Positions 1-9,888 of a DNA stretch of 64,000 bases are shown here, in pieces (the stretch's first letter is position 1; the number at the start of each line of letters is the position of its first letter). Source of the stretch: Dinochytrium kinnereticum (taxonomy: Eukaryota > Chytridiomycota > Chytridiomycetes > Chytridiales > Chytridiaceae); the NCBI GenBank assembly GCA_027604005.1, contig JADGJT010000035.1, forward strand, positions 3,947 to 67,946, given 5' to 3'. A model generated the notes under the pieces. That model did not search any database. It was given only the letters and a program-made list of their open reading frames with translations, and had not been told where the DNA came from. Made by a program: the position numbers and the translations under genes.

Positions 1-245
1 AACGGGCACCCCCACCGCCCCACGGCGACCTCAATGCCCGCGGTGGGGGCGGGGTTGATGGTGCGGGGGGGGGGGGAAGATGTGGAACGACGGCCAGGAG
101 CGTAGCAAGCCATTGGTACTGGCGCACTTGGTCTTGGCGGCGGTCGTCGAGGGCCTGGAGGCCCCTGCGCTCAGCACGTTCTGCTTGTGCGCGGCGGTCA
201 TCGGCGAGTATAGCCAGAAGAGTGCCTGCATCAAGAGGATGCCCC
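1..245 (-). other. GC-rich edge fragment, possibly coding on the minus strand
   Basis: This stretch is clearly richer in G and C than the AT-rich DNA after position 245. One minus-strand frame stays open across it to the window edge. Its translation is rich in Arg, Gln, Asp and Ala (for example AERAERRGLQALDDRRQDQ), followed by a Pro-rich tail. That composition would suit the tail of a gag-like or other low-complexity protein, but no domain is recognisable. A run of 12 G lies at 65-76. It could be the edge of a gene or mobile element lying mostly outside the window, or simply GC-rich non-coding DNA. Confidence 0.25.
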
Positions 246-393
246 TTCTCTCTCACACATTATCATACCAACATCCATCTCAGCAACACTCTCTTGTGCT
301 CTACCACTGATCATCGTCCTCACGCACTATTATGGAATCACCATCAACAACATCACCTCCAATTATCCCATGACTCAACCACCACCCCATCAA

Positions 394-456
394 TCATCCC
401 ACATTTTCACGCATTTAAAAACCCTCTATCAATAACCATCCCACATCTTCACGCAT
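394..456 (+). repeat. Near-direct 21-bp repeat pair
   Basis: Two copies of a motif of the form CATCCCACAtttTCACGCAT lie at 394-414 and 436-456 and differ at two positions. They could be upstream regulatory sites for the gene at 658 or chance low-complexity sequence. Confidence 0.4.
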
Positions 457-581
457 GAAACAACCACCATCAATACTGCACTCAGCAATCACTTGCTATC
501 TGTAAGTTTAACTACCCATACACGGTTAGTAATGCCAGGCATCTGTCCTAGCTGCTGTAACGTGATGGGACAGCAAAAAGG

Positions 582-590
582 GTATATATT
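582..590 (+). promoter_or_regulatory. TATA-like element
   Basis: A GTATATATT stretch lies about 70 bp before the ATG at 658, a plausible TATA position for the small gene that follows. This is position and motif only. Confidence 0.3.
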
Positions 591-657
591 TGATCCCCTC
601 ACCTTTTGGATTTATCTTTATTCATTTGTTCAATAACGTTCTCTCTTTCCTTTCTGA

Positions 658-1163
658 ATGCTGAACAGCTCTTTTTCTTCATCAAAGCAATGCAGGAAGC
701 AGGTGGAAGCCGTACTCAATAGTCACCTGAAATGGTTTCGACCTCAACAACCCTCACCCCAAACATGATGTTGGTGCAGATGGCTCAGTGTTATTTGAAG
801 TGAATTTAGAAAACCCTACAAACCATTTTCATAGTTCCATTGTTTGTTGTCGCGGCCCAGACGTCGTCAGATGGACCGATGAAAGCGGTAGCAAGCCTTA
901 CTGCATAGACAGAATATCTCGAACCTATCTATTGAAATTCAATAAAGATATTCCTGCTGGTAAGTGCTAGCGGTGCTGGGTTCTGATCTTACTTTGGGTT
1001 TGTGGGTCTTTTAGAACTTAGATATTTATTTGCTTGTAGAGAGAGAGGTTGTTATCCACCTTTTTCATCCTGCCCTGTTTATATCCGTCAGGATTATCTC
1101 TTTGGCAGGGGTCCTCGCCGCAATGCCCTTACAGAAAAAACCAATAAAGAAGTTCAAACATAA
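658..1163 (+). CDS. Hypothetical small protein, three exons
   Basis: I do not recognise this protein. The model joins 658-721, 780-959 and 1015-1163 with GT-AG borders and consistent phases, giving about 130 residues. The second donor is a textbook GTAAGT. The middle exon reads as globular protein (SVLFEVNLENPTNHFHSS, then VVRWTDESGSKPYCID). The last exon carries several Cys and aromatic residues and ends in TAA. There is no signal peptide or membrane segment. A TATA-like motif lies about 70 bp upstream of the ATG. The first intron (58 nt, donor GTCACC) is the weakest part, so the start could differ. Confidence 0.4.
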
Positions 1164-1508
1164 CTCAGAATAGTGAAAAGAAGAGGGGAGGGAAGAAGAG
1201 TTAATCTGGAGTTCTGCAACTTCCCCAGAACGCATCAAAACGCGTAAACTTAACACTTTCACAGAGTGGTTTTCACCAATAATTTTCTAATTATCCTTGC
1301 TATTCCCCCCATTTGTCTATACACTATCTGACTTACACTCAATCCACTGCAGTGAACTGGTTTTGTAACCGAAAAGAAAAGAGTGCACCTCAGTGCAAAG
1401 AAACACTCACTGTGCGACAACTGAAAGAAAAATTACAACACCAACACTACCACCCTCAACCAACTCTGCTCAAACTCTCAAGGACACATCCCAAAAATAA
1501 CAAAGCAA
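1164..1508. other. Intergenic region upstream of the YIPF6-like gene
   Basis: About 345 bp with no gene I can support. It should hold the end of the upstream transcript and the promoter of the gene at 1509. Confidence 0.5.
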
Positions 1509-3363
1509 ATGTCCTACGGAGCCGCAAACAAATTCGATGCTGAAGAAGACCTGGCCTCAGGATCCGTCTCTGTCAACATGCCCATCTCTGGCAACATCTC
1601 ATCGGGACAGCATGCGCATCAGAGACCCGCTATGACGGATACCTTGGATGAACCCGTCATGGAGACGATTGTATGCATTGATTTTGGTTCTTACTGCCTT
1701 CATGTGGTTGAAGAAAACCGAGTCCCCATTTTTTTTTTTTTTTTTGGAGGGGTGGAAGATGCTGTGTGTCTTACCCACCTGCCCCCCCGTCGCGGGGGTT
1801 AATTAATCACTGATGGTGGTTACTGGGGAGGAGTTAAAACGTTTTGGACATTGGAAGGAGGGGAACCTTGATTCCACTTTCGTCAACACCAATGCTGGAC
1901 AGAGTACCGAGTGCCTGCTGGATCCACGAAATTTCATGGTTGACAGGAGAAGCACTCTGGTGGACTTGATACTTTATGGGCATCATAAAATGCCTTATTA
2001 TAACCTCATTCAAAGCAAAGCATGAAATGGATGAAGATTTCGCGACTGCTCGTCTAATCGTTCTTTTCGCTTTTCCTCCTGTATCTCCCACATTTACCTA
2101 CTTTCCAAAAAAAAAAAAAAAAAAATGGTACGGTAGCTTCGCGATTTGAGGAGTATTTGGGAGAAGCTCAAGATGGTGTTGCTTCCGAACCCCAAGAGCA
2201 AAAACATTTTGAGGGATTGTAAGTTTCTGTTTCTTGTTTTTCATTTGTTTTGCTTGTTTATACATTGGAAATAGCTCTTTTCTTCCTTTCTTTTTATTAT
2301 ACATGGAGTCTTTATCTTTGTTGTAAATCCATTCACCCGGGAAGATCAGTTGGCGCCAAATTAAGGGCTCCAGTCGTTTCATTACTAAACTATTTGTTCG
2401 TTTTTCATTCTTTTGGGCGTGACTTTTTAGGGGATTTGTGGGGGCCTCTACTCCTTTGCCTGGTCTTGTCAATGTAAGTTTTCTAATTCCTGCTCTGTCC
2501 CATAAAACACCGCGCACTTCTCTTATCTCCGCCCTAATATTTTCGTTAACAATAAACTCATTATGGGACAAAAAAAAAACACAAAAATAGTCGCCTCGCC
2601 ATCACGGCCCCAAAAGATCAAGCCTCCCAAGTCTTTACCACTATCTTCGTCATCGTCTGGTTCGGTGCAGGTGTCGTTACCGTCAACTCCCAACTCCTCG
2701 GCGGAAAGCTGTTGAGTGTTTTCTTCTTTACCATCATGCTCTTCTTCAATTCAATTTGTCATTTGGAAGAATCTATTTAACAATTTAATTTCTTTTGGGG
2801 GATGACAGTTCGTTCTTTCAAAGCGTCTGCGTTCTTGGGTACTGCATCTTTCCTCTCGTCATCTCGTCGATCGCCTCCATGTTCCTTCCTAGCATTATTT
2901 TGAGGGGGATTATTGTTGGCGCGGCGTTTGCTTGGTCTATTTTTGGTGATTATTGGATTGGAGTTCTTTGTTTTGGTTTTTGTTTTTGTTTAGCATTTGT
3001 TGTTGCTTCTTTTTTTTTTTTGGCCTTAGGCTTTTGATAGCAGTAATCAGCATTTTGATTATACCTTTTCTTTCTGTAGCGTCTGTCGGGTTCTTATCGG
3101 ATGTGAACCTTGGGAACCGTAGACTTCTTGCGTTATACCCCATGTGTTTGTTTTACTTTGTGATTGGGTGGATGGTAATTATCTCTTTTAAAAATTCTCT
3201 ATTTTGTTTCTCATCCTCTGTATTGATTCAAGTTTTGCGTTCTTTTTTTTTTTTTTTCTTTTTTTCTTTTGCTTGTTTTTCGCTTTATCCGTTCTCCCTT
3301 TTATTTATTCTAATGATTTTTCTCGAGTAACAGATTCTTATCAGCAAGTCGCTCTTTGGTTGA
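1509..3363 (+). CDS. YIPF6/Yip4-family Golgi membrane protein
   Basis: A Yip1-domain protein of the YIPF6 branch: multipass Golgi proteins that work with Rab GTPases in vesicle traffic. Seven exons (1509-1670, 2137-2218, 2431-2473, 2591-2710, 2809-2945, 3080-3174, 3334-3363) sum to 669 nt, or 222 residues, close to the animal family length. The soluble N-terminus ends in TLDEPVMETILRDLRSI, a strong family match. VLLPNPKSKNILRDWDLWGP follows, then about five hydrophobic segments including VCVLGYCIFPLVISS and RLLALYPMCLFYFVIGW. The C-terminus is short and polar (ILISKSLFG). Intron 1 is 466 bp, much longer than the others. All borders are GT-AG, with GTTGAG as the weakest donor. Confidence 0.92.
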
Positions 3364-3944
3364 AAAAAGGTGGAAGGTTTATGATTGATAGTATACCAAA
3401 TTGTTTAGGATCGGTTACATAGCCTTTTCACCTGTTTTCTTCTTTTTTCCTGGTTGAAGGAATGTTCATTTTTTGTGCTGTTTTTTTCTTTTCTTTTCAA
3501 AGGATAAAAACAGGAGAAAGCTTTATTATTTGCTGAAATGCATGGCTGCTTGGCGCCAGCGTCTTTAAATGCTATTTATGTGGTGTGGCTTACTTTATCT
3601 CTTGGTGGTTGTGTTTTTTTAATGAGATTGTCCAGAATTTGTTAACATTGACAATTTGATTTGATTTTGGTTGTCAACCCCATCCATTCATCAACCGTTG
3701 TGGCATCTGGCTGCCTCATGTCCACGGCAGACCTGCTGCATTGACGAAACGATCAGGCTTTTTCCCTTATATCATTCGCGGGTGATCCCATCCCTATCTG
3801 AAGAAACACACTCACACCTGAAGGCAAGTTCGGCTGTTTGGTATGTTATGGAGGAGGACAAACTCATCTAACCAACGTTTGATGAACAGTCCCACGTCCT
3901 TAACCCCAATTCACCCCCACACATATAAAAGACATCAGAAAAAG
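3364..3944. other. Intergenic region between the YIPF6-like and TTLL genes
   Basis: About 580 bp, first T-rich, then mixed. A 66-codon frame at 3671-3871 has no recognisable features. It should contain the 3' end of the YIPF6-like transcript and the TTLL promoter. Confidence 0.5.
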
Positions 3945-6900
3945 ATGGATGAATTCGAAGACGCCACCTTTCTGACCGCAATGTCACGAGCCCTCTCCGT
4001 AACAACCAACAAACCAAAACACCTTGTTGAACTGCTCAACCAAAAACTCGCATCCGTCTCGACACCCCCAAACCCCATCCCCTCCGCAGCAGAGCCCGAA
4101 AACTCCAACAATCACAAAAAATCCTCGACGACTCCTCGTGGCCATGTTTTACATCCTGACGCCATTGCTTTGGCCGCCGGTCCTCAAGCCCAGGAGTCTT
4201 CTTTCCACTCCATGGACACGGACAGAAGGAGTGTGATCGATGACTGCGAGCCACCAACTTCACGGAGTAAGAAACGAAGCGTGACGTGGCGTGACAGCGT
4301 TGGAGATAGCCTCTGCGAAGAAGCGCGACACCCCAACGACACCAACGACGACGACGATTGGAGCGATCGTCCTTCTGAGGAGACGTTTGCAGGGTTCCAT
4401 AACGAACCCACCGAATCCACCAACAACCTCTACCCCGTTCACACCACCCGCCACCCGCCAACCCCCCCACCTCCCCACCTGGGTCTTCCCCAACTCCAAT
4501 GGTCAACAGGGCCAACCCCAATCCCAAGGCTACGTTTCACCCCCGTGACGTTTTTGATAACGCAGCGACAGGCATCGAGACTTGTTAACCATCCGTCGGT
4601 TTCAGATGGGGATGTGCCGATGCGATTGTCGTTTCGGATCGTTGGGGGATGTGAGTGTCAGATTGTTAGGGCCACCCTTGTTGCGCATGGGTTTAGGGAG
4701 GCTGGACCTACGCAAGATGATTTTAACTTGTTGTGGGCAAATGGGAGGGTGGAGGTGCATGAGATTAGGGGGTTGAATCGGTTTCAGAAAGTGAATAGGT
4801 GAAGTTTTGTTTGTTTTTTTTTTGTTGTTTTTTTTTGGGGGGGGGGGGGGAGGTAGTGCGGGATGAGATATGATGAGGAGTTGTTGGGTTACGGTTAATA
4901 CATTATTTTTAATGTGTATTGATTCGGGTGAATTCAGGTTTCCGAGGACAAATGAGATCACGCGAAAGGATAAGATGTATCTCAATATTTCACGCATGCG
5001 ACAGACCTATGGGGATAGAGTAAGATTTATTGATATGCTTATCAGCGCGTGATAGATATTTTCGACTTCCTTTCTAATGTCTTTTTACCTCTTTTCACCT
5101 CTTTAACTTTGAATATAGCATTTTGATTTCCTTCCAACGACTTTCTTGCTTCCTCAAGAATATGAACCATTTTATACATCGTATCTTCGAACCGGTGGAC
5201 GTTGGTGAGTCGATCATCTTAGAGTAAAATGGCGTAAAACCTCGACAAAGGGTGATATTAACCCCTTCACCATCTGCACCCACTTTCCCTTTTGTGTTTT
5301 AAAAATGAAAAAAGGATCGTCAAACCCGTCGCCTCATCTCAAGGGCGCGGTATACACGTCATCGATTCGCTTGCCGAGCTTCCAAGTCGGTTGAACGCCG
5401 ACGACAAGTATCTTATTCAGGTTTGTCAAAGGAAAAAACAATATTTTCCTCACCTCTTTTTTTTTTTCTTCTTCTTTTTTTTTTTAATGTTCATTTTTCG
5501 ACTGACCTCCTTGGTTATTATTTTTTGTTTTATAGAAATACATTGACAACCCACTCCTCCTTGACGGTTACAAATTCGATTTGAGGATCTATGTGGCCAT
5601 CACTTCTTTTTCTCCACTCAGGATTTACATGTTTGAGGAGGGGCTCGCGAGGGTTGCTACTGAGAAGTGGGTGTCTCTCGCTTGCTGCTTCTTTTGTTCT
5701 TCTCTATAGTGTTTTTTAACGCTACTTGGTGTTTATTTACCGCTAGATACGACACCAATCCTAACAACTCCAACCGTAACTTTATGCACCTTACCAACTC
5801 CTCTATCAACAAGCAAAGTGAGAATTATGTTGATAATGAAGATGCAAGTCACGATGATCATGGGCATAAATGGAGTTTGACGGCTTTGATGAGGTACATA
5901 ACGTCAAAGTATGGGTCGGATAACGCGTCGCTTATCAAGTCAAAGATAAAGGTTTGGAAAGGTTTTTCTTTTCTTATGAGCTTGGGGGAAGCACTTTGAT
6001 GACCGTGATTTTTCTGTTCTCTTCTTCTGTTTTCTTCCAGGATATTATTGTAAAGTCTATTTTGTCGGGTGAGGCGACTGTTGCGACGGCGGTGAACATG
6101 TTTGTTCAGAATCCGTAAGCACTCCTTTCTTTATCACATGCGTCGTATGTTCGTTCGTACTAATGACGCAATTATAGGGGGAACTGTTTTGAGCTCTTGG
6201 GCTTTGATATCTTGATTGACGAAAACCTAACTCCCTGGCTTTTAGAGGTGAACATGTCACCGTCACTCAGCTGCGACACCCCGCTGGATCTAAAGATAAA
6301 GGTCAGTTTTACTTATTAGTCAGATCTCTGGTGTTGACCGGGTTACAAAACTCAACAGTCTGCACTTATCGCCGACCTGTTCACAATGATCGGTATGATC
6401 CCTTTCCAAAAAGGCGCTCGTCGAGGATCCATGCAGTAAGCGTCCCCCATAACCCACCCTAGGTCTAACAAATACATCAGGCAACCTAAACCCTACCGCC
6501 CTCCTCATGGCACCGCCCCTCCCACAACCCCGAAAGCAGAATGGACCCCACCAACCCCTACCGACCAAAAACTCACACCAGACCAACAACGTCACGTCCG
6601 TCTCACAAAAGACGAGCACGCGCGTCGTGGTCGATTCACCCGAATCTTCCCAACAGACACATCAGCTTACCTCTACTCATCATTCATCTCAAAATCGTCC
6701 ATTAATTGGGTGCTACTTATGGCGATGTTTGGGAAGAACAGTTTGGCGAGGCCCAAATTACGCTGTGAGAGTCCTTCCTCTTCTTCTTCTGTTGGAAACG
6801 CGGGAGGAAGGGGGTCCGTCACGAGGTTTAATCCTGTTGGGGCTTGGTCAGAGTGTTTTAGGGGGAAGGGGAGGAGCCTGTCGAGCTCTAGGGAGAGTGT

Positions 6901-8349
6901 TGCAAAGGCTCCTTGGGCTCCGGGTGATGATGACATGGGGGGTCAAGAAGATCATGGTGGATCAGACACGTCGTCCGTCAACTGGGGGGGGGATTCATCA
7001 AAGTTTTTCACGCAACAACAGCCTGGAGGGTCTCATCTAGATGTGTCATCACTTGAGTCAACATCGTCCACGGAAGACTTGCTGTCCGGAGCGTCGGTGA
7101 TATTATCCGTGGTTGCTGGTAAATCTGGATACTCCAAAGTGGCGTCTTCATCTTCCACAGTTCAGTCAAAGAAGTTGACGTCGGACGGGCTGTCGAGCGC
7201 CAAGAAGGTTGCGGAAAAGATTCAGGCGAGGGAGGCGTTTCATGTCTTCTTGGAGAACATTTTGGATCGTTTGAGGAGGCACTATGAGCAGACTGATCCT
7301 GATGCAAAGATGGATGAGAATGATATCAGACAGGTGTGTAACGAAATAATATTGATAATGATAATGATTGAGGAGTCATTACTGCTCTTCCCATAATGGG
7401 TTCTTGTTTCATGGTCTAACTCCTCCACACAGCAAGTTGCCATCGTCGACAAATTCCTCGCGCAAGCCCGCGAACTTTCTATCGACACCGACACTCCCGA
7501 ACCATTTGACCCGCCCACCGAAATCAAAGACATGCCAGCCCTAACAGACCGCCTAGAAGAGTTCCTTAAATCCTACAAACGCCAAACCGAAAAGTTCAAA
7601 TTGGAGTGTCTGGCGAATGGAAAGATCTCTGGAACCACCAACGCATGGACACCACAGTCGGCTTGTTCTTCAAGACATTCGAGTCGTCCCAACTCTGCTT
7701 CTAAACTTGGGAGGACACCGAATAGGTCGATCACGCCTTCTTCTTCGTCTAATGGGGAGGATTACGCGTCCATTGCTTCGTCTGAGAGGTGAGATTGGTT
7801 GATGCTTTTGAAACTTGGCTATACCATCTCCTTTTACCGGCTTTTCTTTACTAACAGTCTTAAACAATATACACACACACACAGATCCCACGACCCCTCC
7901 CCGAAACAAAAACCTCTACCCATCCGCTCTATAACCGTAGTACCCTCTAATTCATCCTCTTCCCACGTCCTCCAACACCACCTCGCTCAAGCCCAATCAT
8001 CTTCAACAAGAGGTTGGGCAAGCCCTGCTTTATCGTCCAGAGTTGCCTCTGCATTTCCCGTGGCTTATGCCTGGTCTTCCACGGCTCCAGCCATTGGTCA
8101 GAATCATGGGGCGACGTCCAGCCATTCACCTTTGGCTGCTTCGTTAGCGAGGAAGTCGAAGAGGTTAGATGGGAGACTTGGTGTAGGGGAGAGGGGTAGG
8201 GCTGGGACGGGTGTAGGGACGGCGAAAGGGTCGAGAGCGGGGGTTGGGGCGCATTCGTTTTCGGTGCAGGTGAGGGGTTGTGACTTTTTCTGGTTACTTA
8301 TATATTTTTACTTTTTTTCTTTAAGGGCGCGAAATATTATGTCAAGTAG
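3945..8349 (+). CDS. Tubulin tyrosine ligase-like protein, TTLL4/5 type (polyglutamylase family)
   Basis: TTLL enzymes add glutamates to tubulin tails on axonemal and cytoplasmic microtubules. Thirteen exons sum to 3,357 nt, or 1,118 residues. The first 210 residues or so are polar and disordered. The TTL domain spans about 215-580, with ATP-grasp signatures in order: [33 protein letters not shown] and [22 protein letters not shown], which carries the metal-binding E and N. The closest resemblance is TTLL5. A long Ser/Pro-rich tail follows, encoded mainly by 6481-7333, 7433-7788 and 7885-8269, with a final 24-nt exon ending KYYVK. A 14-G run lies in intron 1. The gene supports a flagellated host. 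Substrate and chain-length preference cannot be told from sequence. Confidence 0.93.
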
Positions 8350-8690
8350 CGACCACTGATGCCTTTTTGTGGGTTATTTATCCCGTTTCTGATTCTCTTA
8401 TTACACCTTTTCTTTCTCTGGACCTTGTTTGAATATTCGTTTAATCATATTGTTGGTGGTTTTATTTTTTGCGCAAAAAATGTTCGTTCCCTGGCGTAAA
8501 AAACGTGCAGCATCATTTTATCCTAGCGGAATTATTTTTTTGAACATAGTAAACAAAACAAAAAACAATCAACAAATGAACCAAAGCAAACTAAGACGTC
8601 AGCAGCAAAGATGTTTTTATTAGAATGCGGGGTTTGTTTAAAAAAACCCAGTTCAGGTATTGTTGTCATGCATTTCGTATCAAACCACCT
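8350..8690. other. Convergent intergenic region
   Basis: About 340 bp between the ends of the TTLL gene (+) and the bL9 gene (-). AT-rich, with no gene visible. It presumably holds both 3' untranslated regions. Confidence 0.5.
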
Positions 8691-9390
8691 TCATAATTCT
8701 GCATCCACAATAACCTCCAACTCAACCTTCCCAGCCCCAACCGCAATCGAAATCTGATGTGGCCCAAGCTCCTTAATCCTCGGTCCCGCCATCAAAGTAA
8801 TGGCAGACTTATCCACTGTGATCTTATACTCCTCTCGTAATCTTGTCACAATGTCGTCGCTGGAGACTGAACCAAAAATACGGGATTCGCCGGGAACAAT
8901 CACGGGTCGAGTGAACCGAAGCTCCTTGATGTCGGTTAGGGAGACTAGTGGAGATTGGGTGGATTCTTTTGCGGGAGTCTTTGCCTTTTTAGACCTGCCG
9001 CTGAAGTCGGCTGCAGCTTCGAAAATGGCGGGCAAGATCTAACATTATGAAGTTAAAAAGAGGTGGAAGATAAGGGGAATGTCTAACCAAATCTGGTAGG
9101 GAATCGTCCTTCTTGACAGGGGGTTGCCATCCTTCAGGAAGGATCGGTTTCCCGCCTGATCTCGGAACATAGTATGCAAGTTTAAAAGGCACCAAGTAAT
9201 TTCTGGCCATCTTAGCTACAGATGAAAGTCAGCCCACATGCTTCTGCGCCATATTTCCAAGTCTTACTGGTGGTGAGAACAATATCGCCTTGAGATACAA
9301 AATTAGCCCATCAAAGTAAAGCTCGCAGAAGCCCTCACCTTCCTTTCCCAACCCCTTGACATCCTTCTTTAAAATCAAATGAATGTCCAT
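8691..9390 (-). CDS. Mitochondrial ribosomal protein bL9
   Basis: Large-subunit ribosomal protein of the bacterial L9 family, expected in the mitochondrial ribosome. Four exons read from 9390 down (9390-9339, 9288-9268, 9215-9088, 9038-8691) sum to 549 nt, or 182 residues. The N-terminal rRNA-binding domain is clear: MDIHLILKKDVKGLGKEGD, then the family core around ARNYLVPFKLAYY. The C-terminal part ends with IRELGPH-like and VELEVIVDAEL segments typical of L9. The 21-nt second exon is unusually small. The ATG at 9390 follows the family N-terminus exactly, so no separate cleavable targeting peptide is obvious. It starts 21 bp from a divergent candidate gene. Confidence 0.9.
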
Positions 9391-9411
9391 TTTCCTAAAC
9401 CCTGTCTATGC
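9391..9411. promoter_or_regulatory. Very short divergent spacer
   Basis: Only 21 bp separate the bL9 start codon (-) from the ATG of the candidate gene at 9412 (+). If that gene is real, promoters must overlap the coding regions or the transcripts must overlap. Confidence 0.3.
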
Positions 9412-9727
9412 ATGTCGTCAGATATCGTCCTTGTCGTTGACAGTTATCACCTTCTGCGCTGTGGTGGTCATATTTCTCCGGATGCAGTCGAATGCATCCG
9501 CTTTGAAGGGACTGGCCCGCAGCCTCGAGCATGTCTGTGAAATGTTCATTTTTTTTCGTTTTCTCCCCAGTATTTTTTTCGTTGAGAAAATGCAATCGCG
9601 ACAGCGCACCCACGCCGACACGTATGATATCAAACGGACGCTGCGATGCTCTTTCATTCCATTTGGATGTCATGGAGAAGTTTGCTTCAGCATAAAGTGC
9701 CCTCTGAATCGGGAGGTGCATATGTGA
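9412..9727 (+). CDS. Hypothetical small protein, two exons
   Basis: I do not recognise this protein. Exons 9412-9536 and 9571-9727 join in frame to give 93 residues. The intron is 34 nt with a GTGAAA donor and a CCCCAG acceptor, very short even for this genome. The N-terminus reads MSSDIVLVVDSYHLLRCGG, and the C-terminal half is Cys-containing (LRCSFIPFGCHGEVCFSIKC). Three frames are partly open here and the minus strand has an open frame too, so the model is uncertain. A neighbouring frame with YVTVLDDQGYLLNNK lies at about 9690-9790 and may belong to a different splice form. Confidence 0.3.
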
Positions 9728-9888
9728 CTGTGTTGGACGATCAAGGATATCTTCTGAATAATAAAGCCAACGTGTCAAGTGCATGAAAGCGCCTGAAAGT
9801 GAGCGCAAGCATCAGTCCTCTCCTTTCAGTATTCCAATCAGTGGTCGTCAACTCTGAGCAAGCCTCCAAAGATTTGTCCCACACACAA

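Larger units (their letters stand above)
246..657. other. Non-coding stretch upstream of the first small gene
   Basis: AT-rich, pyrimidine-rich sequence with no convincing gene. It holds the near-direct repeat and the TATA-like site listed separately. Open frames here are short and low in complexity. Confidence 0.5.

Noticed and set aside
6041..6120. Suspected one-base frameshift in the TTLL domain
   Set aside because: Recounting the T run (four T) removes the shift, and the exon lengths then sum to an intact 1,118-codon frame.
9799..9888. GTG start giving a longer kinase N-terminus
   Set aside because: Nuclear genes of fungi start at ATG, and the extra residues have no family support. The ATG at 9889 fits.
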